Shown here in pieces: positions 19,886 through 28,080 of a stretch of 64,000 nucleotides of DNA. Every line of letters begins with the position of its first letter. Position 1 is the first letter of the stretch. The translations under genes and the position numbers were made by a program. The DNA is from Nocardiopsis sp. CC223A (GTDB lineage Bacteria > Actinomycetota > Actinomycetes > Streptosporangiales > Streptosporangiaceae), in assembly GCF_030766825.1 (NCBI RefSeq), contig NZ_JASFDV010000029.1:1-64000 (forward strand), in the 5' to 3' direction. Below the pieces are notes generated by a model that was not told where the DNA came from, searched no databases, and worked only from the letters and a program-made list of their open reading frames with translations.

Positions 19886-20643
19886 AAGGGTCCGCAGGCG
19901 TCGGGCAGGTTCGCCAGGGCGTGCACCTCGGCGGCGACGTCCTCGGGGCCTTCGACGGTGCGGCCGAAGGGCAGCCGGACGTCGTGGTCGCCGTCGGGGC
20001 CCTCGAAGCGCAGGGTCATGCCGTAGCGGTCCACGCCCAGAGGGCGGGGCGGGACCGGGGGGACGTCCCCGGGGCATACCTCGGCCAGTGCGGCGAGCAG
20101 GTCCGGGTGGTCCTCCTCCAGGTGGCGCAGCCAGGGGCCCTCCCAGCGGCCCAGCGGGTCCGGCTGGGCCCGGAGGAACTCGTCGTTGCCGAGCAGGTGG
20201 CAGCCCTCGGTGTCGGAGTGCACCACCAGGTACGGGTCCAGGGCGACCATGGTGCGGCCGTGGCCGATGTCGAGCAGGCGCTCGTCGGGGTCGTCGCGGA
20301 TCAGCCGCAGGGCCCGCATGCGCGCCGTCGCCTCGTCCAGGGCGGTGAGGGTCCCGCTGATCCACAGCAGGGAGCGCGTGGGGTCGCGCAGCGCCACCGC
20401 GCTGGTGTCCGTGAACTCGACGGTGGCCGCGGTGCGCCCGCGGGACATCTCGTCCAGCAGGTGGTGGCGGTCGGGGAGCAGCAGGCTCACCGTGCCGCCG
20501 GGGTGCACGTGGCAGGCCGGGTCGACGAGGTGGAGGGTGCCGCTCTGGGTCGTGACGGTGGCCGGATTGGGCCGGGCCAGGACCGCTCTGGCGCGCTCGG
20601 CCGGGGAGGGGGCCAGATGCCGGGAAGTATGCAGGGGAACCAC
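19882..20643 (-). CDS. DUF2470-domain protein, HugZ/pyridoxamine-oxidase-like, iron regulated
   Basis: 253 residues from GTG 20643. N-terminal half (AERARAVLARPNPATVTTQSGTLHLVDPACHVHPGGTVSLLLPDRHHLLDEM) resembles a flavin-reductase-like/PNPOx split barrel. The C-terminal part fits the DUF2470 domain found in HugZ-type heme-utilisation proteins and near siderophore genes. No catalytic residue can be assigned with certainty. An almost perfect iron box sits 12 bases upstream of the start, which supports a role in iron or heme metabolism. The gene is monocistronic and convergent with the MocR gene. A classical ribosome site is weak. Confidence 0.75.
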   Translation of the reverse strand: MVPLHTSRHLAPSPAERARAVLARPNPATVTTQSGTLHLVDPACHVHPGGTVSLLLPDRHHLLDEMSRGRTAATVEFTDTSAVALRDPTRSLLWISGTLTALDEATARMRALRLIRDDPDERLLDIGHGRTMVALDPYLVVHSDTEGCHLLGNDEFLRAQPDPLGRWEGPWLRHLEEDHPDLLAALAEVCPGDVPPVPPRPLGVDRYGMTLRFEGPDGDHDVRLPFGRTVEGPEDVAAEVHALANLPDACGPF

Positions 20644-20654
20644 CTCAACTATGC

Positions 20655-20673
20655 TTAGGTAAGGCTAACCTAC
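20655..20673. promoter_or_regulatory. Iron box before the DUF2470 gene
   Basis: TTAGGTAAGGCTAACCTAC matches the DtxR/IdeR/DmdR consensus TWAGGTWAGSCTWACCTWA at 18 of 19 positions. It lies 12 bp upstream of the GTG at 20643 and would cover the core promoter, giving repression when iron is plentiful. Confidence 0.85.
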
Positions 20674-20713
20674 AAGAATCATCGGGTGGAGGGAAAGTCC
20701 CGGATGTGAAAAA

Positions 20714-20745
20714 CCAGGCCCCCGGTCGTGGGACCGGGGGCCTGG
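20714..20745 (-). terminator. Rho-independent terminator, minus strand
   Basis: Perfect 14-bp GC-rich stem (20714-20727 with 20732-20745) with a four-base loop. On the minus strand it is followed at once by TTTTT, so it terminates the large gene that ends at 20953. Between gene and terminator lies a 198-bp inverted-repeat-bounded segment. Confidence 0.9.
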
Positions 20746-20756
20746 ACGATGCTTCC

Positions 20757-20954
20757 AGGGCGTGTTCGCCGGATGCTTTCGTGCGGCTCGGCGCTTGCGC
20801 CGAAGGACACGAGCGGCCGCCGGGCGATCTCTCGCACGACGACGAGCGCAGGCGGCGCAGCGGGAGGCGGCCCGGCGGCTCCGCTGAGGCACCGCGCCGA
20901 CGGCGTCCGTTGAGGGCGGCGGGGGCGGGCGGAACGACCCGTCGAACACGCCCT
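20757..20954. repeat. Candidate MITE-like element bounded by inverted repeats
   Basis: A 12-bp perfect repeat AGGGCGTGTTCG (20757-20768) is found inverted at 20943-20954, and similarity continues imperfectly inward for about 30 bp. The 198-bp interior has no plausible gene. The right end contributes two bases of the TAG stop codon of the neighbouring large gene. No clear target duplication is seen, so mobility is a suggestion only. Confidence 0.45.
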
Positions 20955-23214
20955 AGTGGGCTGCGAACAACCCGGCGCGCAGCTCGCCCGCGATGTCGTT
21001 GTCGCCCCGCCGGGTGAGCAGTTCGATCAGGGACTGCGGGTCGGTCGGGGCCCGGTCGTCGCTGGCGGTGATCCGGCGGGAGAGGATCTTCAACGCCTCC
21101 TCGGTGGAGGACGGTGCCGTGTAGCCGCTCAGGTGCAGCGCCCGCGCGGTCGGCGAGTAGTTGCTCAGGTCGGTCGCCGGCAGTTTGCGCGCGTCCAACC
21201 GGTCGCCCGACACGGTGATGAAGACGCGGTCGCCGGGCTGGGCGGCCTGGCGGCGCAGCAGCGGCCGTAGCGAGTCGAACGCGGGCTGGTCGCGCCAGAC
21301 CAGGACCAGCAGGTCCGCGCCGGGCGCGGTCAGGCACAGCAGCCGTCCGGGCTGTAGGCCCAGGTGGGTGGCGTATCCGGCGGGCACCGCCACCGGGGCG
21401 CCGTTGAGGTGGTCGGCGGTGATGTCGATGCGGTGCCACCAGCGGCCGTCGGGCGCCCGGAAGCAGCGGGCCGCCATGGCCGGGTCGCCGGGGATCGGCC
21501 GTCCCGGGGCGGCGGGCGGCGCCATCGGAGCCGGGGCGGGCGGCATCTGCTCCGGGGGCGCGGGCATCCGCATGTCCGCGGCGGCCGCGAACGGGGCGGG
21601 AGCGGGGTGTGCGGGCTCGGGCGCCGGCCCGTCGGGGCGGCGGCGGATCGGGAGTCCGTTCTCCGTGGTGGCCCCCGAGTCGTCCGTGGTGTGCCCGGGC
21701 TGGCCGCCGGGCGCCTCCATCGGCACCGACGGGTCGACGAGCACGCGCCCGTCCTGAAGGCTCACCCCGGGGGTGCTGAGCAGCCAGGCGCGCAGCTCCT
21801 GCTGGCGGATGCCGATCCGGCCCAGCCGGATGCCCGCCTCGGTCAGGCCGGGCCCGTCGGACAGCAGCTCGCGGGTCTGCCAGCGCAGGCGCCCCGGGTC
21901 GTCGGCGATGAGCCAGCCGTTGTGCATGCGCCGGTCGGTGAACAGGGTGATCACCACCCGCCACAGCGGCGTGTGCAGGGTGGGCACCTCCACCGGGTGG
22001 TCGGGGTGGGCGTTGATCAGCCGGTCGATCGTGGTGGCCGTGCCCAACTGCTCCGACAGGTCCCGCAGGTGCTTGGTGATGGGGGCGCCCTCGGGCGAGT
22101 TCAGCCAGCGCAGCAGCCGCTCCTCGACCTTGCGCTGGGCGGACCGGATGTCGGTGACGTCCACGGCGATCTGCTCGGACAGCACCCGGATACTGATGGG
22201 GTCGGTGGCGAACAGGCGCTCGGCGGCCACCGTGCGCTCCAGATCGGGCCAGGAGCGGAACATCTCCTCGACCATGTCCACCAAGGGGTGCTCGCCCAGT
22301 GCCGGGGCGGGCGGGCGCTCCTCCTGCTCGGGGCGGTGCTTGGGCGGCCCGAAGCTGGGTCTGCGCAGGGTCCGCCCGGGGCCCAGCAGCGAGCTGCGGA
22401 ACTGCGAGCGCAGGTCTCCCACGCCGTTCCCGGCCGAGGCCTCGGCCTCCAGCGCCGGCCCGGGGATCATCGCGGCGGAGCTCACCATGGCCATCGGCAC
22501 CGGCTCGGGGCCGCCGACGGCGGCGGGCAGAGCGGTCTCCTGGTGCTCTTCGTCGCGCTGGGCGCGCAGCGCCCGCAGCGTACGGATGGCCCGGGTGGCC
22601 GGGGTCTGCGGCGGCGTCGGATCGCTTCCGGCGCCCCCGGAGGCCGCGGCCTGGTCGGAACCGGTGGCGGTGGTCAGGTAGTCCAGGGCGTTGCGCACGT
22701 GCTCGGGCGCGGTGTCGGGTAGCCAGTGCGCGATGGTGCGCACCGCCTCCAGCATCAGCGCGGGGGAGGGGGTGGGCCCGCCGGGCAGGTCGCCGCAGGG
22801 TTGCAGGGCCCGCCAGGCCACGGTGCTCACCACGTCCATCACGCGGCAGTCGCCCAGAGGCCAGGCGCCGATCTCCTGGGGCGGGCTGGAGATGAGGTGG
22901 TCCCAGTCGCCGGCCGACGACAGCACCGCGCTGCGCACCGGCTCGGCGAGGTCCTCGCAGCGCACGTCCTGGGAGCGCAGGTTCGGCAGGAACTCGGCCA
23001 GGGGCACGTGCCCCCACTGCTCCACGGCCAGACGCGCGATCCCGTGCGCCAGCCAGGGCGGACCGGCGATCTCCAGGACCCTGGCGACCGGCAGCGAGTG
23101 CCACCAGCCGTCGATCAGCCGGTCATGGTGGAGCAGGGGAGCCACATCCGGCGACCTCGACCAGCGCAGCGCGGGCGCGAGGTCGACGAGGCAGATCGGA
23201 GAGACGGCGTTCAT
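20953..23214 (-). CDS. Large unassigned protein with sigma-like helix-turn-helix regions
   Basis: 753 residues from ATG 23214 (GGAGGTCGAGG upstream). A GTG 78 bases earlier is possible. The first 150 residues look globular. Residues about 180-320 are Ala/Pro-rich and poorly ordered. About 330-520 contain alpha-helical HTH-like stretches (AERLFATDPISIRVLSEQIAVD followed by a recognition-helix-like DIRSAQRKVEERLLRWL, then a second winged-helix-like part ending in LRAWLLSTPGVSLQDGRVLV) recalling sigma-70 region 4 proteins. Another Pro-rich linker leads to a C-terminal domain (CFRAPDGRWWHRIDITADHLNG). No catalytic motif was recognised. The stop codon lies at the end of a possible MITE, so the natural C-terminus may have been altered. 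Confidence 0.65.
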   Translation of the reverse strand: MNAVSPICLVDLAPALRWSRSPDVAPLLHHDRLIDGWWHSLPVARVLEIAGPPWLAHGIARLAVEQWGHVPLAEFLPNLRSQDVRCEDLAEPVRSAVLSSAGDWDHLISSPPQEIGAWPLGDCRVMDVVSTVAWRALQPCGDLPGGPTPSPALMLEAVRTIAHWLPDTAPEHVRNALDYLTTATGSDQAAASGGAGSDPTPPQTPATRAIRTLRALRAQRDEEHQETALPAAVGGPEPVPMAMVSSAAMIPGPALEAEASAGNGVGDLRSQFRSSLLGPGRTLRRPSFGPPKHRPEQEERPPAPALGEHPLVDMVEEMFRSWPDLERTVAAERLFATDPISIRVLSEQIAVDVTDIRSAQRKVEERLLRWLNSPEGAPITKHLRDLSEQLGTATTIDRLINAHPDHPVEVPTLHTPLWRVVITLFTDRRMHNGWLIADDPGRLRWQTRELLSDGPGLTEAGIRLGRIGIRQQELRAWLLSTPGVSLQDGRVLVDPSVPMEAPGGQPGHTTDDSGATTENGLPIRRRPDGPAPEPAHPAPAPFAAAADMRMPAPPEQMPPAPAPMAPPAAPGRPIPGDPAMAARCFRAPDGRWWHRIDITADHLNGAPVAVPAGYATHLGLQPGRLLCLTAPGADLLVLVWRDQPAFDSLRPLLRRQAAQPGDRVFITVSGDRLDARKLPATDLSNYSPTARALHLSGYTAPSSTEEALKILSRRITASDDRAPTDPQSLIELLTRRGDNDIAGELRAGLFAAH

Positions 23215-23883
23215 CCGCTGGGGACCTCGACCTCCTGGTGTCTGCACGTGAATTGGGGAGGAACCGCACGGGCCTTCGGTTCGATGCACCACAGTACGCG
23301 CCCTTCACCCGCCGAGGGGACCCGCCCGGAAGGCGGATGGGGATGCCACGGGTGGGCACGGCGGCCGGGGGACAGGGGTGCCGTGAGCACTTCCGGAGAT
23401 CGTACGTCCCTTGACGCCACATGGGTACCCCCAGGCCGCCCCGGTCCTCGCGGAGAACACCCCGCCGGCGGGGTGTCGGTCACCCCGGAGCGGGATTTGC
23501 GCCACGTGGAACCGCAAGGATATGTGATCCACCTCATAAGGGGCATTAGACTCTTCCCCTGGCGTGCGGGCGTTGTTGTTCACGGAGCCGTCACGCTCGC
23601 TCCCCGCTCCCGAAACGGGGGAGGGCGGTGGGCGGCGGAGGATACAGGCGCGCCCCACCAGCGCGTTCGGTGACCCGCACGCCTTCGTCGGTCCCGGGTA
23701 TGCTGGACGGGCACTGTCCTCGCCCGAACGACCTTCGAGCCGGGTGGCCGCCCCGCGGCCGCAGGGGTCGACGGTGTTTCGGAGACGGGGGGCGACCCAC
23801 CGCGACCCGTACCAGGATTCCGTACCCGCGCACCCTACGGCGCCCAGTCGGCGTGGGACGGTCGAGCCGGATGATTGGTTGAC
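23215..23883. other. Long intergenic region without a recognised gene
   Basis: About 670 bp between divergent genes. No frame shows coding character or a family match. It contains a perfect 20-bp palindrome at 23457-23476, a relatively AT-rich stretch around 23515-23555 that could hold a promoter, and a TATGCT hexamer near 23699 that could serve as a -10 element for rightward transcription. A small RNA is possible but not shown. Confidence 0.4.
23457..23476. repeat. Perfect 20-bp palindrome
   Basis: ACACCCCGCCGGCGGGGTGT is fully self-complementary. It could form a short hairpin or be an operator in the region upstream of the 753-residue protein. No T-tract is present. Confidence 0.5.
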
Positions 23884-24834
23884 GTGACAGACCTTGAGAT
23901 GAATCCCCCCGTGACCGCTCCCTCGCGTAGACCGGAGTCCATTCGGTCCTATGTGGCGATCGGTGACAGCATCACCGAGGGGATGGAGGACGACAGCGGC
24001 CCCGGCGGCCAGTACCGCGGCTTCGCGGACCGGCTCGCCGAGCACCTCGGCCAGGTGACCGCGGACTTCCGTTACGCCAACCTGGGCGTGCGCGGCCGTC
24101 GGATGAAGCACATCTTCGGCGAGCAGCTCGACCGGACGCTGGAGTGGAAGCCCGACCTGGTCACCGTGCTGGCGGGCGGCAACGACGTGCTGCGCCCGGG
24201 TACCCGGCTGGACGACATCGCCGAGGAGTTCGAGCAGGGCATCCGCCGCCTGTGCGACGCGGGCATCCGCACCGTCATCATCTCCGGACACGACACCGGC
24301 TGGATCCCCGTGCTGCGCTACTACCGCGGCCGCATCGCCGTGTTCAGCATGCACATGCGCGCGATCGCCGAGCGCACCGGGACGGAGATCGTCGACATGT
24401 GGGCGCTCAACGCCCTCACCGACCCGCGCGCCTGGAGCGACGACCGGCTCCACCTCAACGGCACCGGCCACCAGATCGTGGCGGCCCGCATCGCCGACCT
24501 GCTGGGCTTCCCGATGGGGCCGCGCGAGTCCTGGACCGACCCCTGGACCACCCCGCCCCGGCAGCTGCCCGCGATCCTGCGCCGCCGGGAGAACCGCCGC
24601 TGGGCCCGCCAGCACCTGGTGCCGTGGCTGCGCCGCCGCGCCATGGGCCGCTCCTCGGGCGACGGCCTGCTGCCCAAGCGCCCCGAGCTGGACTACCTCA
24701 ACGACGAGGAGACCCGCGCGCGCATCGCCCGCGCCATCGCCGAGGGCCGCTCCCCGCTGGTCCCGGTGGAGGACGCCGCCGAACAGCCCACCAGCAGCCC
24801 GTCCGGCGTCAAGGGCCCCGAGCCCCTGCGCTGA
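23884..24834 (+). CDS. SGNH/GDSL-family hydrolase
   Basis: 316 residues from GTG 23884. TTG 23875 and ATG 23899 are alternatives and no Shine-Dalgarno is clear, so it may be leaderless. Four SGNH blocks are visible: YVAIGDSITEGMED with the nucleophile serine, the Gly of NLGVRGRRMKHIFG, AGGNDVLRPGT with the Asn, and the catalytic Asp/His pair in DDRLHLNGTGHQIVA. Such enzymes are esterases or lipases. There is no signal peptide, so this one is probably cytoplasmic. After residue 215 an unusual basic region (ILRRRENRRWARQHLVPWLRRR) and a disordered tail extend the domain. A strong hairpin follows. Confidence 0.9.
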   Translation: MTDLEMNPPVTAPSRRPESIRSYVAIGDSITEGMEDDSGPGGQYRGFADRLAEHLGQVTADFRYANLGVRGRRMKHIFGEQLDRTLEWKPDLVTVLAGGNDVLRPGTRLDDIAEEFEQGIRRLCDAGIRTVIISGHDTGWIPVLRYYRGRIAVFSMHMRAIAERTGTEIVDMWALNALTDPRAWSDDRLHLNGTGHQIVAARIADLLGFPMGPRESWTDPWTTPPRQLPAILRRRENRRWARQHLVPWLRRRAMGRSSGDGLLPKRPELDYLNDEETRARIARAIAEGRSPLVPVEDAAEQPTSSPSGVKGPEPLR

Positions 24835-24915
24835 CCCCGGCCGCACGCGCCCCGCCCGGCCCGGCGGTTTCAAGGGGGCGTCGCGACACCGATCGAACCG
24901 AACGGGGTCCGGCGG

Positions 24916-24945
24916 ACGCTCGGCCGGGGAGTCCCGGCCGAGCGT
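24916..24945. terminator. Terminator after the SGNH hydrolase
   Basis: Perfect 13-bp stem (24916-24928 with 24933-24945) and a GAGT loop in the 241-bp interval between two convergent genes. It probably works in both directions. Confidence 0.8.
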
Positions 24946-25076
24946 TCCGCGTGGACGGTGATTCGGCTTCTGAGCGACGTGCCCAGGATCCGACGGCTCC
25001 CGGCGCGGGGCGCCGTCGTACCCGGCGGAGAGGCCGCGGGGCACCGGCGGGGTTCCGCGGACCCCGAGGCGTGTTC

Positions 25077-26255
25077 CTAGGTGCGGGAGAGGGACTGGAT
25101 GAGGTCGCTGATGCGGACCACGCCCAGGCACTGGCCGTAGGTGTTGACCACCACGAGGTCGTCGTAGACGCGCTCGGTGTCCTGGCCGGCGATGCGCAGC
25201 GCGGCGATCGCCGACATCCACGCCGGGACCGTGCGCGGCGACTCCCCCAGCCGGATCGCGGGGCGCTTGGCGTGCAGGGCGTGCCCGTAGCGGCCGGTCA
25301 CCGACAGCAGGAACCGGGTCCGGTCGATCACGCCCACCGGCCGCTCCCGGTGGTCGATGAGGATCGCGCTGTTGAGGGCCTTGTCGTCGGTGAAGGCCTC
25401 AAGGACCTGCTCGGTGGTGGCGTCGGAGTCGAACCCCACCGGCGGGACCATGAACTCGGTGACCTGCGGGCCGTCGTCCCCCGCCTGCCCATGCCCGGCG
25501 GTCGGCTCGGGCACCGGGTTCACCCGCTCCCCGGGCCGCCAGGCGGGGTCGGCGAAGAACGGGCCGGTGCCCACCTTCACCCCGCAGCGGCGCAGCCGCA
25601 CCACGTCCTCGGCGGTGTCCACCCCCGCGGCCATGGCGTACACCCCGCTGCCGCGGCCGATCCGGGCCAGGCCCTCCACCACGGTGGCGTGCCGATGGTC
25701 GGCGGCCACCCCGGAGACCACGCCCGGGTCGATCCGCATCAGGAACGGCGTCGCCTCGACCACCAGGTCCGGGCGTACCATCGCGGTGCCGAAACCGCAC
25801 CGGAAGCCCGCGCTGCGCAGCCGCGACACCCCCGACACCACGATCTTGCGGGGCAGGTCGGCCAGCTCGGACCCGAGCATGAACGTGATGTCGCGGGGCC
25901 GCCGTCCGGCCCGGCGCAGCAGGCCGTCCACCAGGTCGACGAACCCGTTGCGGGCCATCAGGGTCCGCGCGGGCAGCGGCAGCACCAGCGGTAGCAGGCT
26001 CTCGGTCCCGGCGGACTCGCGCACCAGGGCCAGCAGCCACTCCGCGATGGCCTCCATCTCCTCCGGAGGCATCTCCAAAGGCCCGCCCCGTGTCCCGGCC
26101 GGGGCGGGGGAGATGATTTCGACGGCCACGACGGCGCCCGAGTCCAGGTCGACGATCGGCTGGAAGCCGAACGGCGTCCGGTCCGGGCGGGGTGCCGGTC
26201 CGGCCGCCCGGGGAGCGGTCACCGTGGGGGTCCGGTGCGAGTGCGTTGTGGTCAC
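25077..26255 (-). CDS. Degenerate EAL-domain protein with C-terminal CBS-like module
   Basis: 392 residues from GTG 26255. Residues about 25-245 follow the EAL phosphodiesterase fold (FGFQPIVDLDSGAVVAVEIISP... MLRIDP-like FLMRIDPGVV, GVYAMAAGVDTAEDVVRLRRCGVKVGTGPFFADP). The EAL signature itself is replaced by VEI, and the usual metal-binding Asn/Glu/Asp residues are not evident, so c-di-GMP hydrolysis is unlikely. It may bind a nucleotide or a partner. The remaining 140 residues resemble a CBS pair (SAILIDHRERPVGVIDRTRFL, DDLVVVNTYGQCLGVVRISDLIQSL). Cytoplasmic. No GGDEF partner is adjacent. Confidence 0.77.
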   Translation of the reverse strand: MTTTHSHRTPTVTAPRAAGPAPRPDRTPFGFQPIVDLDSGAVVAVEIISPAPAGTRGGPLEMPPEEMEAIAEWLLALVRESAGTESLLPLVLPLPARTLMARNGFVDLVDGLLRRAGRRPRDITFMLGSELADLPRKIVVSGVSRLRSAGFRCGFGTAMVRPDLVVEATPFLMRIDPGVVSGVAADHRHATVVEGLARIGRGSGVYAMAAGVDTAEDVVRLRRCGVKVGTGPFFADPAWRPGERVNPVPEPTAGHGQAGDDGPQVTEFMVPPVGFDSDATTEQVLEAFTDDKALNSAILIDHRERPVGVIDRTRFLLSVTGRYGHALHAKRPAIRLGESPRTVPAWMSAIAALRIAGQDTERVYDDLVVVNTYGQCLGVVRISDLIQSLSRT

Positions 26256-26357
26256 CTGTCCATGGTGACGACAGGCCCGGCGTACCTGAAGGCGTTTTCG
26301 CGGCTGTTCAGCTCACCTTCACGGGCCGTTGGTCGGGTTCTCTCCTGCATAGGGAGA

Positions 26358-26383
26358 AGGACCCCGCCGACCGACGGGGTCCT
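26358..26383. terminator. Terminator after the fab operon
   Basis: Nine-bp perfect stem AGGACCCCG/CGGGGTCCT with an eight-base loop, 29 bases downstream of the fabF stop (fabF runs leftward) and before the EAL-CBS gene. No long T-run. Confidence 0.7.
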
Positions 26384-26411
26384 CGTGCGTCCGCGGACGC
26401 GGTGTGCCGGA

Positions 26412-27647
26412 TCAGGCCCGGCGGAACACCAGCGCGACGTTGTGGCCGCCGAACCCGAAGGACTCGTTGATCGCGGCGACATCGCCGGAGGGCATGTCCC
26501 GGGGCTTGTCGCGGACGATGTCCACCGCCACCTCCGGGTCCAGCTCCTGGATGTTGATGGTCGGCGGGATGCGTCCGTCGTGCAGCGCCAGGACGGTGGC
26601 GATCGACTCCACCGCGCCCGCACCGCCCAGCAGGTGGCCGGTCATGGACTTGGTGGAGGTCACCGCGATCCGGTCGGCGGCCGACCCCAGCGCGGCGCGG
26701 ATGGCGCGGGTCTCGCCCACGTCGCCCGCCGGGGTGGAGGTGGCGTGCGCGTTGACGTGCACGATGTCCTCGGGCGCCAGGTCGGCGTCGGCCAGCGCCT
26801 GGGTGATGGCGCGGGACTGGCCGGCGCCCTCCGGGTCGGGCTGGACGATGTCGTAGGCGTCGTTGGTGTAGCCGACGCCGGCAGCGTGGGCGTACACCCG
26901 GGCACCGCGCTTGGCGGCGTGCTCGGCGGACTCCAGGATGACGATGCCCGCGCCCTCGCCCATCACGAAGCCGTCACGGTCCTTGTCCCAGGGCCGCGAC
27001 GCCGTCTGCGGGTCGTCGTTGCGGGTGGACAGGGCGCGCATCGACGCGAACGAGGCGATGTTGAGCGGATGGATCGCGGCCTCGGTGCCGCCCGCGATGA
27101 CGATGTCGGCGCGGCCGGCGCGGATCATGTCGACACCGTTGGCGATCGCCTCGGCGCTGGAGGCGCAGGCGCTGACCGGAACGTGCGAACCGGCGCGGGC
27201 GGTGTACTCCAGGCTGATGGCGGCGGCCGGGCTGTTGGGCATGAGCATGGGCACGGTGAACGGGGAGACCCGCCGCCAGCCCTTCTCACGGAAGGTGTCG
27301 TACTGCTCCAGAATGGTCAGGATGCCGCCGATGCCGCTGGAGACCACCACGCCCAGGCGCAGCGGGTCCACCTCCGGGGCGCCGGCGTCGGTCCAGGCCT
27401 CCGCGGCCGCGATGAGCGCGAACTGCTGCGTGCGGTCCAGCCGGCGCAGCCGCGGCTTGGGGAGCTTCTCCGAGGGTTCCTGCGCGATACGCCCGGCGAA
27501 GTGCACCGGAAGGCTCTCGTGCCACTCCTCGGGCAGCGAGCTGATACCGGAACGGCCGTCGAGGAGCGCGGACCATGTGGTCGCGACGTCCCCCCCGAGC
27601 GGGGTGGTGGCGCCGAGGCCGGTGACGACGACATCGGTCTTTGTCAT
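26412..27647 (-). CDS. fabF: 3-oxoacyl-ACP synthase II (FabF)
   Basis: 411 residues. Condensing enzyme that elongates acyl-ACP with malonyl-ACP. The Cys-His-His triad is present: C161 in VSACASSAEAI, His in NAHATSTPAGD and His in KSMTGHLLGGAGAVE. The C-terminal NESFGFGGHNVALVFRRA is the usual FabF ending. It is last in the fabD-fabH-acpP-fabF order, 128 bp after acpP, the standard actinobacterial FAS II cluster. There is no sign of a chain-length-factor partner, so this is primary metabolism rather than a type II polyketide system. Confidence 0.96.
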   Translation of the reverse strand: MTKTDVVVTGLGATTPLGGDVATTWSALLDGRSGISSLPEEWHESLPVHFAGRIAQEPSEKLPKPRLRRLDRTQQFALIAAAEAWTDAGAPEVDPLRLGVVVSSGIGGILTILEQYDTFREKGWRRVSPFTVPMLMPNSPAAAISLEYTARAGSHVPVSACASSAEAIANGVDMIRAGRADIVIAGGTEAAIHPLNIASFASMRALSTRNDDPQTASRPWDKDRDGFVMGEGAGIVILESAEHAAKRGARVYAHAAGVGYTNDAYDIVQPDPEGAGQSRAITQALADADLAPEDIVHVNAHATSTPAGDVGETRAIRAALGSAADRIAVTSTKSMTGHLLGGAGAVESIATVLALHDGRIPPTINIQELDPEVAVDIVRDKPRDMPSGDVAAINESFGFGGHNVALVFRRA

Positions 27648-27775
27648 GATCCGATCGCCCTTCGTGGGTCGTCCCGGCTACGGGGCCGGGCGTGGCGGAT
27701 GACTGGGATGGTCCGGCGGGGTGGGCCGGTCGGGCCGCCGGGTCGGGATGATCGGTCCCCGGCGACCCGGACGGG

Positions 27776-28015
27776 TCACTTCTGGATGAAGGTGATGACG
27801 TCCTGGACCGTCTTGAGGTCCTTGAGCTGCTCGTCGGGGATCTCCACACCGAACTTGTCCTGGGCGGCGACGGCGATCTCCACCATGGACAGCGAGTCGA
27901 TGTCGAGGTCGTCCACGAAGTTCTTCTCCGGGGTGACCTCGGAGGGCTCGGTGCCGACGATCTCCTCGATGATGACGCCGAGGCCTTCCAGGATCTCCTG
28001 CTCGCTGTGAGCCAT
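27776..28015 (-). CDS. acpP: Acyl carrier protein
   Basis: 79 residues. Small acidic four-helix protein whose Ser41 in DLDIDSLSMVE takes the 4'-phosphopantetheine arm. It carries growing acyl chains between FabD, FabH and FabF encoded around it. Length and composition are normal for ACP of primary metabolism. ATG 28015, with AAGGAGAAGAAG a few bases upstream, a strong ribosome site suited to an abundant protein. Confidence 0.97.
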   Translation of the reverse strand: MAHSEQEILEGLGVIIEEIVGTEPSEVTPEKNFVDDLDIDSLSMVEIAVAAQDKFGVEIPDEQLKDLKTVQDVITFIQK

Positions 28016-28080
28016 GTGCTTCTTCTCCTTGCGTGTGTTCTGTGAACGGGGATGCGGTCCGGATCTTCGGCCGCGTGTCG

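Noticed and set aside
23305-25221. A 638-codon frame opposite the SGNH hydrolase and the intergenic region
   Set aside because: No recognisable domain; low-complexity composition. The sense SGNH frame has complete catalytic blocks.
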